Notes: generated by a model not told the origin, from the letters alone. A DNA stretch of 25,696 nt from an uncultured Eubacteriales bacterium (GCA_900556935.1 USQL01000024.1:1-25696), one strand, 5' to 3'; counted from the first letter of the stretch, positions 1-8,475 are shown. Program-made: numbers and translations.

Positions 1-594
1 GCCATGGTGACCCTGACCCGCTACCGGGGCCGGGAATTCCTGTGGGACCCCTTCTGCGGCAGCGGCACCATCCCCATTGAGGCGGCCATGATTGCCAAAA
101 ACAAGGCCCCCGGGGCCTACCGCCGGTTCTCCGCCGAGGCCTTTGCCTGGCTGGACCCCAAGGTCTGGGGACAGGTCCGTACAGAAGCCAAGGACCGGGA
201 GTTCCACGGCGCTTACCGGATTCTGGGCTCTGACAATGACCCCAAGTGTGTGTCTCTCTCCATGGCCAACGCCCGAAAGGCGGGCCTGGGGGAGCTAATT
301 GAATTCAAAGACGGGGATGCCACAAAAATGAGTCTGCCCTGCGACGAGGGCATTCTCATCTGCAACCCGCCCTACGGCCAGCGGATGATGGAGCAGCAAA
401 GCGCCCAGCGGCTGTACGCCGCCCTGGGTCGGCACCTGAAATTTGCCGACGGCTGGAAAAAATACATCATTACCTCCGAGCCGGAGTTCGAGCACTATTT
501 CGGTGCCCGGGCGGACAAGAAGCGGAAGCTCTACAACGGCATGATCAAATGCGACTACTATATGTACCTGGGCCAGCAGAGAAAGAAGAAATGA
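1..594 (+). CDS. THUMP-type class I SAM-dependent rRNA methyltransferase, C-terminal part (partial)
   Basis: The frame is open from the first base of the window, so the start codon and the N-terminal THUMP region lie upstream; 197 codons are visible. The segment reads as the catalytic domain of the RlmL/YpsC family, which methylates a guanine N2 in 23S rRNA using S-adenosylmethionine. A SAM-binding glycine motif (DPFCGSGTIPIEA) starts about codon 16. The catalytic NPPYG motif, typical of N-methyltransferases acting on planar amino groups, lies about codon 122. The C-terminus is a lysine-rich tail. It stops one base before the start of the lipid kinase gene, so the two are probably co-transcribed. 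The family assignment is firm; the exact rRNA target is inferred. Confidence 0.88.
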   Translation, partial: AMVTLTRYRGREFLWDPFCGSGTIPIEAAMIAKNKAPGAYRRFSAEAFAWLDPKVWGQVRTEAKDREFHGAYRILGSDNDPKCVSLSMANARKAGLGELIEFKDGDATKMSLPCDEGILICNPPYGQRMMEQQSAQRLYAALGRHLKFADGWKKYIITSEPEFEHYFGARADKKRKLYNGMIKCDYYMYLGQQRKKK

Positions 595-595
595 T

Positions 596-1492
596 ATGAA
601 GCATCTGTTCCTCATCAACCCCGCCGCCGGAAGCCGGGACCGGACACTGGAATGCAGCAGCGCCATTGTAAAGCTCTGCAAGGGACTGGACTACCGGGTA
701 GAAATCTCCCAAAAGCCCGGGGACTGCCAACGCCTTGCCCGGGAGGCAGCCGAGACGGGAGAGGAATACCGCATTTACGCCTGCGGCGGCGACGGCACCC
801 TCAACGAGGTGGTCTCCGGCGCGGCGGGCTTCCCCAACGCGGCGGTGACGGTCTGGGCCGGGGGCAGCGGCAATGATTTTGTCCGCTTGTTTTCGGAGCC
901 CCGTGCCTTTCAGCACCTGGAACGGCTGCTGGAGGCGGACGAAGCCCAATTTGACCTGATTCGCTGCAATGACGCACTGGCTCTGAACATCTGCTCCGTG
1001 GGCCTGGATGCCCGGATTGGCACCGATGTGGCCAGCTACAAGCGTCTGCCCCTTTTGCAGGGCTTTTCGGCCTATGCGGCCTCGGCGGTGGTGAACGTCA
1101 TCCGGGGTGTCAGCCAGCCCCTGCGGGTGGAGCTGTGCGGAAAGGTCATTGACGAGGAGATGACCATGGTCTGCGTCTGCAACGGGCGCTATTATGGCGG
1201 CGGCTTCTACGCCGTGCCGGAGGCGGACCCCACGGATGGAGTTCTGGATGTTCTGCTGGTGAAAAAGATTACCCGGCGGCAGGTGCCGGGCCTCATCGGC
1301 AAATACAAGGCCGGGCGCTACAAGGAGCTTCCGGAGTACATCACCCACTACCGCACGGATACTCTCACCATCCACAGCCCCACCCCCACCGCCGTCAACC
1401 TGGACGGCGAGCTGCGAATGGAGACGGACATCCGCATGTCCGTAGCGGAGGAAAAAGTACGGTTTTTCTACCCCAAGGGACTGACGTGGTAA
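596..1492 (+). CDS. diacylglycerol kinase family lipid kinase (DagK/YegS/BmrU-like)
   Basis: The 298-residue protein has the two hallmark motifs of the DAGK catalytic domain: NPAAGS at residues 8-13 and GGDGTLNEVVSG at 64-75, followed by AGGSGNDFVR at 88-97. The C-terminal half carries the family's NLDGE motif near residue 265. Such proteins phosphorylate diacylglycerol or a related lipid with ATP at the inner membrane face, recycling lipid head groups. Length is normal for the family. The ATG begins one base after the preceding stop, consistent with translational coupling. The true lipid substrate cannot be told from sequence. Confidence 0.9.
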   Translation: MKHLFLINPAAGSRDRTLECSSAIVKLCKGLDYRVEISQKPGDCQRLAREAAETGEEYRIYACGGDGTLNEVVSGAAGFPNAAVTVWAGGSGNDFVRLFSEPRAFQHLERLLEADEAQFDLIRCNDALALNICSVGLDARIGTDVASYKRLPLLQGFSAYAASAVVNVIRGVSQPLRVELCGKVIDEEMTMVCVCNGRYYGGGFYAVPEADPTDGVLDVLLVKKITRRQVPGLIGKYKAGRYKELPEYITHYRTDTLTIHSPTPTAVNLDGELRMETDIRMSVAEEKVRFFYPKGLTW

Positions 1493-1515
1493 ATCAACTG
1501 AAAGGAACCCTTTCT

Positions 1516-1992
1516 ATGGCTTTTTTGTATTACTGCCTGTTCGTGGCCGCAATTGTCGCGGCGGACCAGGTAACCAAGGCGCTGGTGGTGGCGAACATCC
1601 CCCTGGGCGGGCATGTGGATTTCCTGCCCGGATTTCTGGACTTCACCTACCTGCGCAATACCGGCGCAGCCTTTTCCTCCTTTGAGGGAATGCAGTGGAT
1701 GTTTGCCCTGATTTTTCTGGTATTTACCGGGGCGCTGTTTTACGAATATTTCCGGAAAAGAATGCCCTTTTCCGGCTTTGAGCGCTGGATGATTGCCGCC
1801 ATCTACGCTGGGGGCCTGGGCAATATGATTGACCGGCTGCGGCTTGGCTATGTGGTGGACATGATTGAAACCCAGTTTATAGACTTCCCCGTATTCAACG
1901 TGGCCGACTGCTTTATCACCTGCGGCTGCATTGCCCTGTTTGCCAGTCTGGCCTTTTGCAACAAAGAGATTTGGAAGGACGAAAAGAAATGA
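1516..1992 (+). CDS. lspA: signal peptidase II (prolipoprotein signal peptidase)
   Basis: LspA cleaves the signal peptide of diacylglyceryl-modified prolipoproteins in the membrane. This 158-residue protein has the four-helix membrane layout and both catalytic aspartates: D115 in GYVVDMI and D131 in FNVADCFI, with the conserved GNMIDR stretch at 102-107. A GTG-initiated extension from 1486 is possible. I chose ATG at 1516 because the hydrophobic first helix starts there and an AAAGGA site lies about 10 bases upstream. The stop overlaps the next gene's start (ATGA), so the two are coupled. At least two lipoproteins encoded in this window (7103-8407 and 17609-19261) would be its substrates. Confidence 0.95.
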   Translation: MAFLYYCLFVAAIVAADQVTKALVVANIPLGGHVDFLPGFLDFTYLRNTGAAFSSFEGMQWMFALIFLVFTGALFYEYFRKRMPFSGFERWMIAAIYAGGLGNMIDRLRLGYVVDMIETQFIDFPVFNVADCFITCGCIALFASLAFCNKEIWKDEKK

Positions 1993-2894
1993 TTCTGACA
2001 GCGGACCAACCGGGAGAGCGGCTGGATGCCTTTCTCAGCAGAGCCGTTGCGGATTTGAGCCGAAGCGCCGCCCAGAAGCTGATTGCCGACGGAAATGTGC
2101 GTTTGAACGGCAGACCGGCCAAAAAAAATGACCGTCTGGAGCCCGGGGACGAAATCTCCCTGACGGTTCCGGAGCCCAAGCCCGTAGACGTGGTGCCCAC
2201 CCAGATGCGGCTGGACATTGTCTATGAGGACGAGGACCTGGCGGTCATCAACAAGCCCAAGGGGCTGGTGGTCCACCCGGCGGCGGGGCACCAGGACGAC
2301 ACCCTGGTCAACGGCCTTCTCTACGCCATGGGGGACAGTCTCTCCGGCATCAACGGCGAGCTGCGCCCGGGGATTGTCCACCGGATTGATAAGGACACCT
2401 CCGGACTTCTGGCCATTGCCAAAAATGACCTGGCCCACGCGGTTCTGGCCTCCCAGCTGAAGGACCACACCATGGCGAGGACCTACGAGGCCATTGTCTG
2501 CGGCAATTTGAAAGAGGACAGCGGCACCGTGGATGCCCCCATTGGGCGGCACCCTACGGATAGGAAAAAGATGTGCGTCACCCAGCGCAATTCCAAGCCC
2601 GCCGTAACCCACTGGGAGGTGGTCAGGCGCTACCGGGGCTATACCCACATCCGCTGCCACCTAGAAACGGGCCGTACCCACCAGATTCGGGTCCACATGG
2701 CCTACATCGGCCACCCCATCCTGGGGGACACGGTCTACGGCCACAAAAAGCCGGAGCTGGGCCAGGACAGCCAGTGCCTCCACGCCGGGGCCCTCTCCTT
2801 CCGCCACCCCCGGGACGGACGGCCGGTAATTGTCTACGCCCCCCTGCCGGAGTATTTTACCCAGGTTCTGGAAAAGCTGGAAAAAATAGGGTAA
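1989..2894 (+). CDS. RluA/RluD-family RNA pseudouridine synthase
   Basis: The 301-residue protein has an N-terminal S4 RNA-binding domain (residues about 10-60) and a pseudouridine synthase domain with the catalytic motif HRIDKDTSGLL, whose aspartate is D134. It isomerises specific uridines in rRNA; this architecture is that of RluD, which acts on helix 69 of 23S rRNA, although RluC-like paralogues share it. The ATG at 1989 was chosen because it overlaps the lspA stop as ATGA and the S4 domain begins immediately after. An in-frame ATG at 1956 lies within lspA and adds residues with no domain match. The gene ends the + strand run, just before a strong terminator. Confidence 0.92.
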   Translation: MILTADQPGERLDAFLSRAVADLSRSAAQKLIADGNVRLNGRPAKKNDRLEPGDEISLTVPEPKPVDVVPTQMRLDIVYEDEDLAVINKPKGLVVHPAAGHQDDTLVNGLLYAMGDSLSGINGELRPGIVHRIDKDTSGLLAIAKNDLAHAVLASQLKDHTMARTYEAIVCGNLKEDSGTVDAPIGRHPTDRKKMCVTQRNSKPAVTHWEVVRRYRGYTHIRCHLETGRTHQIRVHMAYIGHPILGDTVYGHKKPELGQDSQCLHAGALSFRHPRDGRPVIVYAPLPEYFTQVLEKLEKIG

Positions 2895-2908
2895 TTCCCG
2901 AAGAATTC

Positions 2909-2949
2909 AAATGGGCGGCAAAATTGCCGCCCATTTGGGTTCTTTTTTT
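2909..2949 (+). terminator. rho-independent terminator after the pseudouridine synthase
   Basis: A 13-bp perfect stem (2909-2921 paired with 2924-2936; the innermost A-T pairs must open to form the loop) is followed by GGGTTCTTTTTTTA. It terminates the + strand run. The opposite-strand nucleotidyltransferase gene ends at 2948, so the genes converge here. The T-tract is on the + side only, so I assign it to the + strand. Confidence 0.9.
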
Positions 2950-3874
2950 ATTTCCACAATCCGTCGGGGTACAGGCCCTGCTCGGTCATTTCCTTCAGGG
3001 CGTTTACCACCACGGGCTTGTCGGCGGCGTAGGTGACACCGTACCACTTGTCCGGGGAGTAGAGCATTTTTACCGTGGCCTTGTCCTCGGCAAGCAGGGC
3101 AGAAACCGTGGAGGGCAGGAAATACTCGCCCTTCATGGGATTTTCCACCAGGGCCTTATCCAGGAAGGCCGGGAACCGGGCCTGGCTTTCGGCGGCAAAG
3201 CTGGGGGTAAAGCCCCACATATTCATGGACACGGTGGTCTTCTCGGGCAGGTCCGTCCAAGTGGTGCCGTCCTCGGTGAAGCGAATCACACCGTCGGTCT
3301 GTTTTTCAATCTTGGTCCGCTCCACAACACTGGTTAAGTAGCCGCTTTCGTTTACCTGACACACGCCCCGGGCGACGGAGCCGTTGTCGGTAACGGTCTT
3401 GCCCAGCTCATAGCCCACCATGCAGTAACGGTACTTGTCGTCATCGCCATGGGTGGAGAGATAGCTGTAGATTTCCTTGAAGGCGGCCTTGCCGTAGTAG
3501 TCATCGGCATTGATCACCGCGAAGGGAGCATTGCCGATGGCCTCCCGGGCGCAGACCACCGCGTGGCAGGTGCCCCAGGGCTTGGTACGACCCTCGGGGA
3601 CGGAATAGCCCTCCGGCAGCTTCGTAAGCTCCTGGTAGGCATAGCGGATTTCCATGGGCGCTTTTTGCAGACGGGCCCCCACGGTCTCCATAAAGTCCTT
3701 TTGGATGGCCTCCTTGATGATAATCACAGCGGTTTCAAACCCCGCCTCATGGGCATCGAACAGGGAATAGTCCAGAATGGCCTCCCCCTCGCAGCCCACA
3801 GGGTCGATTTGCTTCAGTCCGCCGTAACGGCTGCCCATACCGGCGGCCATCACAACCAGAATCGGTTTTTCCAT
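2948..3874 (-). CDS. sugar-phosphate nucleotidyltransferase (NTP_transferase family)
   Basis: The 308-residue protein opens with the nucleotide-binding signature AAGMGSRYGGLKQ (residues 10-22) of nucleotidyltransferases that join a sugar 1-phosphate to UTP or a similar NTP. An INADDYYG segment near residue 110 is the likely metal-binding region. Start at 3874 is chosen because the fold begins there and GGAAAGGAGAAAATT precedes it; the upstream frame extension has no family match. It directly follows nahK (94 bases). The inferred role is therefore converting GlcNAc-1-P or GalNAc-1-P made by NahK into a UDP-sugar. Substrate preference is an inference from context. Confidence 0.85.
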   Translation of the reverse strand: MEKPILVVMAAGMGSRYGGLKQIDPVGCEGEAILDYSLFDAHEAGFETAVIIIKEAIQKDFMETVGARLQKAPMEIRYAYQELTKLPEGYSVPEGRTKPWGTCHAVVCAREAIGNAPFAVINADDYYGKAAFKEIYSYLSTHGDDDKYRYCMVGYELGKTVTDNGSVARGVCQVNESGYLTSVVERTKIEKQTDGVIRFTEDGTTWTDLPEKTTVSMNMWGFTPSFAAESQARFPAFLDKALVENPMKGEYFLPSTVSALLAEDKATVKMLYSPDKWYGVTYAADKPVVVNALKEMTEQGLYPDGLWK

Positions 3875-3940
3875 AATTTTCTCCTTTCCGGACCAACCGC
3901 GCAGACATCCAAATTCCCTGCCAGCCGGTCCGCACAAGTC

Positions 3941-3960
3941 GGCACCCCGGAGGGGGTGCC
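3941..3960. other. intercistronic hairpin between nahK and the nucleotidyltransferase gene
   Basis: GGCACCCC (3941-3948) pairs perfectly with GGGGTGCC (3953-3960) around a 4-base loop. In the nahK-direction RNA (- strand) it lies 9 bases after the stop and has no U-tract, so it probably does not terminate but may protect the upstream message. On the + side it is followed by TTTTGTCTTTATTTTG and could stop antisense transcription. Confidence 0.6.
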
Positions 3961-3968
3961 TTTTGTCT

Positions 3969-5042
3969 TTATTTTGTTTCTTCTTCCACGATTTTTGCCA
4001 TTTCATCCCAGTGCTTTTCCATTTCGGAAACCAGCTTGAACTGGGTCCGGGCCCGGTCCAGGTTGTGCTCCGGGTAGTGGATGCCGAAATAGTGGTCCCC
4101 CTCCAGATAATCCGTCAGGAACCGAACGCCGCATTCCAGGGTCATGGTCAGCGCGCCCAGGGGCAGCGCCTTCCGCTCCGCCTCCGTAAGGCCCGGGCAG
4201 GCCGTCAGGAAGCCCCGGGTAAAGGTCCGGTACAGGTCCAGGTTGACAGTCATTTTGCTCAGGTCCTTCTCATCCTCGGCAGCGGTGGCCGCGCCAAAGC
4301 GGATGGAGTCACCGAAGTCATAGGCGCTGAGCCCGGGCATGGTGGTGTCCAGGTCAATGACGCACAGGGGGGTGCGGGTGGCAGCGTCCAGCATGACGTT
4401 ATTGAGCTTGGTGTCGTTGTGCGTCACCCGCAGAGGAAGCTCTCCGCTTTTGAGCATCTCGGTGAGCTTTCCGCCTACGGCTTCGTGAGAGAGCACGAAG
4501 TCGATTTCCGGCTGGACTCCGGCAGCCCGGCCCATCACGTCTTTGTCCAGCGCCTCCCGGAACAGGCGATAGCGGTCCGGGGTGTTGTGGAAATTTTTGA
4601 TGGTCTCGTGGAGCGTCTCGGCGGGGAAATCGGAAAGCTGCTGCTGGAAGGTGCCAAAGGCAATGGCACTCTGGTAGAAGTCCTCCGGGCTCTCCGGAGC
4701 CTGCAGGCAGATGCTCCCCTCCACAAAATCATACAGCCGCCAATCGCTGTTCTCCTCCATATGTACCCAGGTCTTGCCATCGTGGGTGGGAATCAGGGTC
4801 AGGGCCCCGTAGGGGTTGTCGGTTTTGCTGTGCAGGTGGCGTGTAACGGCGGCCACGTTTTCCTGCAGCCCCGCGATATCCGGGAAGGCCCGGTTGCTGA
4901 GCTTCTGCAAAATATACCGGCGGCCCGTATCCTCGACCACAAGATAGGTCACATTAATGTGCCCGCAGCCATACTTTTCGCAGGAAACAGGCGTTCCTTC
5001 CAAGCAGAACTTCGACAGCACTTCTTTCAAAAATGGTTCCAT
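3969..5042 (-). CDS. nahK: N-acetylhexosamine 1-kinase
   Basis: The 357-residue protein belongs to the aminoglycoside-phosphotransferase fold and resembles bifidobacterial NahK along its whole length. Shared features include YGCGHINVTYLV near the N-terminus and RVTHNDTKLNN with catalytic D210. IDLDTTMPG (about 229-237), YDFGDSIRFGA (241-251) and YPEHNLDRART near the end also match. NahK phosphorylates the anomeric hydroxyl of GlcNAc/GalNAc, the entry step of the lacto-N-biose/galacto-N-biose pathway for mucin and milk glycans. The ATG at 5042 has AAAGGAA 7-8 bases upstream. A nucleotidyltransferase follows and a CUT1 sugar importer precedes it on the same strand. No GH112 phosphorylase lies in the window. 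Confidence 0.92.
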   Translation of the reverse strand: MEPFLKEVLSKFCLEGTPVSCEKYGCGHINVTYLVVEDTGRRYILQKLSNRAFPDIAGLQENVAAVTRHLHSKTDNPYGALTLIPTHDGKTWVHMEENSDWRLYDFVEGSICLQAPESPEDFYQSAIAFGTFQQQLSDFPAETLHETIKNFHNTPDRYRLFREALDKDVMGRAAGVQPEIDFVLSHEAVGGKLTEMLKSGELPLRVTHNDTKLNNVMLDAATRTPLCVIDLDTTMPGLSAYDFGDSIRFGAATAAEDEKDLSKMTVNLDLYRTFTRGFLTACPGLTEAERKALPLGALTMTLECGVRFLTDYLEGDHYFGIHYPEHNLDRARTQFKLVSEMEKHWDEMAKIVEEETK

Positions 5043-5064
5043 AACGATTTCCTTTCCGCTGATA

Positions 5065-5093
5065 AGAATACCAGCTAATCTGTAACTTGTAAA
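5065..5093 (-). promoter_or_regulatory. probable sigma-A promoter of nahK
   Basis: Reading the - strand, TTTACA (5088-5093) is followed after 17 bases by TATTCT (5065-5070), with TGG just before it, an extended -10. It lies 23 bases from the nahK ATG, so nahK and the nucleotidyltransferase may be expressed separately from the importer. Confidence 0.55.
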
Positions 5094-5123
5094 GACGGAA
5101 TCTGCAAATTGGGGTTCTCTTTC

Positions 5124-5181
5124 AAAACAGGGGCCGTTAAAATGCTTTTTTGGTTTTGCAGCATTCTAACAAGCCCCTGTT
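5124..5181 (-). terminator. long hairpin, likely terminator or attenuator of the sugar importer operon
   Basis: A 9-bp outer stem (5126-5134 with 5173-5181) continues into an inner stem (5136-5146 with 5160-5170, one mismatch). On the - strand it starts 6 bases after the permease stop and ends in TGTTTTGAAAG, a short U-tract. Some read-through into nahK is likely. Confidence 0.6.
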
Positions 5182-5186
5182 GATTT

Positions 5187-6038
5187 TTAGCCCTTTACGC
5201 CACCGGCGGTCAGGCCGCTGGTCAGGTTCTTTTCGATGGACATGAACAGGATCACAACGGGAATAATCGCGAACAGGGAGGCGGCGAACAGGTACTGCCA
5301 CTCAATCATGTCATAGCCATTGAAAATATTGATACCAACCGTCAAAGGCTTCAAGGTATCGGTGGAAATCAGGCACAGAGAAACGGTGTACTCGTTCCAG
5401 GCGTTGATGAAGATGAAAATCAAGGTGGTAACGATGCCGGGAGCCGCTACGGGAAGCAGGACCCGGAACATGGCCTGGATGCGGTTGCAGCCGTCGATGG
5501 TGGCCGCCTGCTCCATCTCCGCGGAGATGCTCATAAAGGTGCCCCGGAGCAGCCAGATGGTAAATGCCTGGTTAAAGGCAGCGTTGATAAAGATCAAGCC
5601 CAGCAGGCTATTGGTCAGCTTGAGCATCTGCATGACCTTGTAAATACCAATCAGCAGCACCACAGGGGCAAACATCTGGGATACGATGATGAAGCCCAGG
5701 AACGCGGTCTGACCCTTGAACTTCATCCGGGCCAGGGCGTAGGCCGCGGGGATGCCGCAGACCATGGCGATGGCGGTGGACCCGGCGGCGATAATCACAG
5801 AGTTGAGCATGTATTTCGCCATAGGTGCCCGTGTCCAGATTTCAATGAAGTTGCTCCACAGGGGATTGATAGCGAAGACCGTGCCCTCCTTGGCAAAAAT
5901 CTCCGCTCTGCTTTTCAGGGACGTTGTAAGCATCACGAAGTAAGGATACAGCGTCACCAGGCAGATCACAACCACCACAAAGTACAGAAGGATTCTGGTC
6001 AGGAGTTTTTTATAGTTTACACGAATGGACTGCTCCAT
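5187..6038 (-). CDS. CUT1 carbohydrate ABC transporter permease, MalG-type
   Basis: This 283-residue inner-membrane permease has about six hydrophobic segments and the cytoplasmic EAA loop, seen as EQAATIDGCNRIQ followed by VLLPVAAPGI, which docks onto the ATPase. It pairs with the MalF-type permease upstream and the family-1 binding protein. The start is set at 6038: an AGGAGG lies 9 bases before this ATG, whereas the ATG at 6047 would touch it directly. No ATP-binding subunit is encoded nearby. CUT1 importers of Firmicutes often share an MsmK-type ATPase encoded elsewhere, and I infer the same here. Substrate is probably an amino sugar or small glycan, judged from adjacent nahK. Confidence 0.9.
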   Translation of the reverse strand: MEQSIRVNYKKLLTRILLYFVVVVICLVTLYPYFVMLTTSLKSRAEIFAKEGTVFAINPLWSNFIEIWTRAPMAKYMLNSVIIAAGSTAIAMVCGIPAAYALARMKFKGQTAFLGFIIVSQMFAPVVLLIGIYKVMQMLKLTNSLLGLIFINAAFNQAFTIWLLRGTFMSISAEMEQAATIDGCNRIQAMFRVLLPVAAPGIVTTLIFIFINAWNEYTVSLCLISTDTLKPLTVGINIFNGYDMIEWQYLFAASLFAIIPVVILFMSIEKNLTSGLTAGGVKG

Positions 6039-6039
6039 A

Positions 6040-6930
6040 TTACGCATCCTCCTTTTTCAGTGTGGAAACCATGTAGATACTGGCGCATACCAGCAAAATC
6101 ACAAAGCCGATTACCGATACGGCAGCGGCTTCACCCTGCTTGCCGTTGTAGAACGCCAGCTTGTACAGATAGGTAACCAGCGTATCCGTCCGGTTCGCGG
6201 GGTCGCCTCTGGAAATCGTCCAGACAATTGGGAAGGAATTGAAGACGTAAATAATGTTCAGCACGGTAGAAACCGTCAGGCTGGGCTTTACCAGCGGCAG
6301 GGTAATGTGGAACAGCTTCTGCCAGTAGTTGGAGCCGTCCACGGTGGCCGCCTCGTAGAGGGTGCTGTCAATACTCTGCAAGCCGGACAGGGCCGTAAAG
6401 CAGACAAAGGGAATGGTTACGAAAATACCACAGGCGATTTCCCAGCCGAAATAGGCGGCAGGTGTCGGTGTCCAGTTCACATTGGCGCTGATAATGCCCA
6501 GCGTTTTCAGCAGGGTATTCAGAGCGCCGTAGTCCTTATCAATAATGAACTTCCAAACGCTCGCCTGAATTACCAGCGTCGTTGCCCAGGGGAACACGAT
6601 AATAGCCCGGGCGACCTTTCTGCCCTTGAACTGATTGTTCAAAATCAGGGCCAAAATAAAGCCCAGGACCGTAGAAAGGACAACAACCACCACTGTCCAG
6701 ACAACGGTATTCTTTAAAACAATGGGGAACTGGCTGCTGTTCAGGACCTTTCGGAAATTCGCGAAGTCATTGAACGCTTTAATGGTGCCCGTTTTGGTCA
6801 CCTGACTCAGGGACATGCGGAACACGAAGAAAATTGGGATGATAATGAAAATGGCCATCAGGATCACGCTTGGCGCAATCCACAGATATGGCTCATAGGG
6901 CTTTTGTAAAGAGCGGGGATGTTTACGCAA
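6040..6930 (-). CDS. CUT1 carbohydrate ABC transporter permease, MalF-type
   Basis: The 296-residue permease has a short basic N-terminus, six predicted membrane segments and the EAA loop (YEAATVDGSNYWQ...ITLPLVKPSL). It forms the heterodimeric channel with the next gene. The start is a TTG at 6930, not ATG: AAAAGGAGG sits 7 bases upstream and no good ATG precedes the first membrane helix. The 3' end runs up to the ribosome binding site of the MalG-type gene; their coding regions are about one base apart, so translation is coupled. Confidence 0.9.
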   Translation of the reverse strand: MRKHPRSLQKPYEPYLWIAPSVILMAIFIIIPIFFVFRMSLSQVTKTGTIKAFNDFANFRKVLNSSQFPIVLKNTVVWTVVVVVLSTVLGFILALILNNQFKGRKVARAIIVFPWATTLVIQASVWKFIIDKDYGALNTLLKTLGIISANVNWTPTPAAYFGWEIACGIFVTIPFVCFTALSGLQSIDSTLYEAATVDGSNYWQKLFHITLPLVKPSLTVSTVLNIIYVFNSFPIVWTISRGDPANRTDTLVTYLYKLAFYNGKQGEAAAVSVIGFVILLVCASIYMVSTLKKEDA

Positions 6931-7042
6931 TGGTGTGCCTCCTTTTCTGATTCCGGCATCCGGTTACAGTTCCGCGCAAAGAAGTTTTGATAAACCCAGC
7001 GGTTTTTCCGGAGGATTCATCAAAGCCGCCTTAGCGACAATT

Positions 7043-7079
7043 GCAAAAGCGGGCCGGACCCGTAAGGTTCCGGCCCGCT
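7043..7079 (-). terminator. terminator/attenuator between binding protein and permease genes
   Basis: An 11-bp GC-rich stem (7048-7058 with 7069-7079) is followed on the - strand by TTTTGC. It lies 24 bases after the binding-protein stop. Partial termination here would leave the binding protein more abundant than the permeases, as is common for such operons. Confidence 0.7.
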
Positions 7080-7102
7080 GGTGTGTAGTGGTTATGCGGG
7101 AA

Positions 7103-8407
7103 TTAGCCTGCGATTTCGGACTGCAGCTCATCCAGCAGCGTCTGAACGTCGCCGCCCAGAAGCGCGTCCTGTTCAACCTTGATAACGCCCTGCTTGACAT
7201 CTGCCCACTCCGCCTTGGCGGTGGGGTAGAACTTAGAGGAGCCGACGATCTCAATCCAGGGAGCCATGGAGGCATCCGCCTGGGCAACCAGCTCAGAGCC
7301 GGTGGAGGTAGCGGGCAGGAATCCTTCCATCAGGACCCAGTCGGAGTAACGCTGATCCTCATAGAAGTAATCGAAGAAGGTGGTAATGGCAGCCAGCTCT
7401 TCCGCGGTACGGCCGTCTTTCTTGAAGCACATGAAGCGGTCCATAACGCCAGCGGAGACGGAGGGGTTATCGCCGTTGGAGGGGATGGAAGCGACACCGT
7501 AGTTGACAGAGTATCCGCCAGCTTCCAGGTAGGTGGGGATGGAGTTGGGGCCGATGACCATGGCCATCTTGCCGGCACCGAACATATCCTGCAGGTTATA
7601 ACGGTTCTGGTTCGCGGGGTCAGAGTTGGTGTAGCCACTCTTGTACAGGTCCAGTGCATACTCAATGGCTTCTACGTTCTCGCCGGAGTTCAGGGTCCAG
7701 TTGCCCTCGTCATCCACGAAGCCGCCGCCATTGTTCCATGTGTAGTAAGCGAAGCAGGCCTGGCCTTCATCGGTGGTCATATCCATGCCCCAGGGGTAAA
7801 CATCGCCATTGTAGAAGTCCTTGATCTTCTGGCAGACGTCCTTCAGCTCGTCCCAGTTGGTGGGAACCTCAACGCCAACCTCGTCCAGGATGTCCTTGTT
7901 GTAGTACATGGCACGGGCGGAAGCCAGGTCAGGCACAGCCCAGATGGTGCCGTCCACATTGGACTGCTCCAGGAAGGAGGGGAACATCTTGTTGTAAGTC
8001 TCGTCGGAGACGTAGTCCTTTGCGGGCAGCAGCAGGTCTTCCGCCTGGTAGTCCGCGAACACGTCGATGTTCAGAACATCAGGGGCATCGCCGTTGGCAA
8101 CACGGGTGTTGACCACGGTGTAGATGTCGTTCCAGGACACAACGTCCACCACCAGGTTAATGCTGGGGTTGTCGTTGTTGAAGTCCTTGACAAAGCCATC
8201 CCACCAGGCATTGGTGTTCTGGCCGTACTGGGCGGCAATGACCTTCACGGTAACCTTGTCGCCGGAGGCGGCGGGAGCTTCCGTCGCGGCGGGCGCGTCG
8301 GTGGCTGCGGGAGCGGCGGTGGTGGTAGTGGTGGAGCCGGAAGAGCCACAGGCGGCCAGAGCCAGCACCATGGTCAGAACCAGCAGCAGGGACATAAGCT
8401 TTTTCAT
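7103..8407 (-). CDS. family-1 sugar ABC transporter solute-binding lipoprotein
   Basis: The 434-residue protein has a lipoprotein signal ending in LALAAC (Cys20), a low-complexity Thr/Ala/Pro linker (about 21-52) and a family-1 extracellular binding domain. Features such as WWDGFVKDFNNDNPSINL and the MYYNKDILDEVGVEVPTNWDEL stretch (split here by the fold) are characteristic. It captures a carbohydrate outside the membrane and delivers it to the two CUT1 permeases encoded downstream. Start 8407 is chosen because the signal peptide begins there and AGGAGGAGAAAATTA precedes it; the frame is open to 8440 but lacks a better site. Linkage with nahK suggests a GlcNAc/GalNAc-containing ligand, an inference. 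Confidence 0.93.
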   Translation of the reverse strand: MKKLMSLLLVLTMVLALAACGSSGSTTTTTAAPAATDAPAATEAPAASGDKVTVKVIAAQYGQNTNAWWDGFVKDFNNDNPSINLVVDVVSWNDIYTVVNTRVANGDAPDVLNIDVFADYQAEDLLLPAKDYVSDETYNKMFPSFLEQSNVDGTIWAVPDLASARAMYYNKDILDEVGVEVPTNWDELKDVCQKIKDFYNGDVYPWGMDMTTDEGQACFAYYTWNNGGGFVDDEGNWTLNSGENVEAIEYALDLYKSGYTNSDPANQNRYNLQDMFGAGKMAMVIGPNSIPTYLEAGGYSVNYGVASIPSNGDNPSVSAGVMDRFMCFKKDGRTAEELAAITTFFDYFYEDQRYSDWVLMEGFLPATSTGSELVAQADASMAPWIEIVGSSKFYPTAKAEWADVKQGVIKVEQDALLGGDVQTLLDELQSEIAG

Positions 8408-8431
8408 TAATTTTCTCCTCCTGTTTTTTCG

Positions 8432-8440
8432 TTTGCGCAA
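8432..8440. promoter_or_regulatory. palindromic operator candidate 1 (TTTGCGCAA)
   Basis: This site lies in the 5' untranslated region of the binding-protein gene. It matches a second copy 79 bases away on the far side of the promoter. A CG-centred palindrome is typical of LacI-family operators; no such regulator is encoded in the window. Confidence 0.45.
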
Positions 8441-8475
8441 GCCCGATACGCGGCGGACTTGCTTTACACAAATAA

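Noticed and set aside
3941..3976. Terminator for nahK formed by GGCACCCC/GGGGTGCC
   Set aside because: The T-tract lies on the opposite side, so it would act only on + strand (antisense) transcripts. In the nahK direction there is no U-tract.
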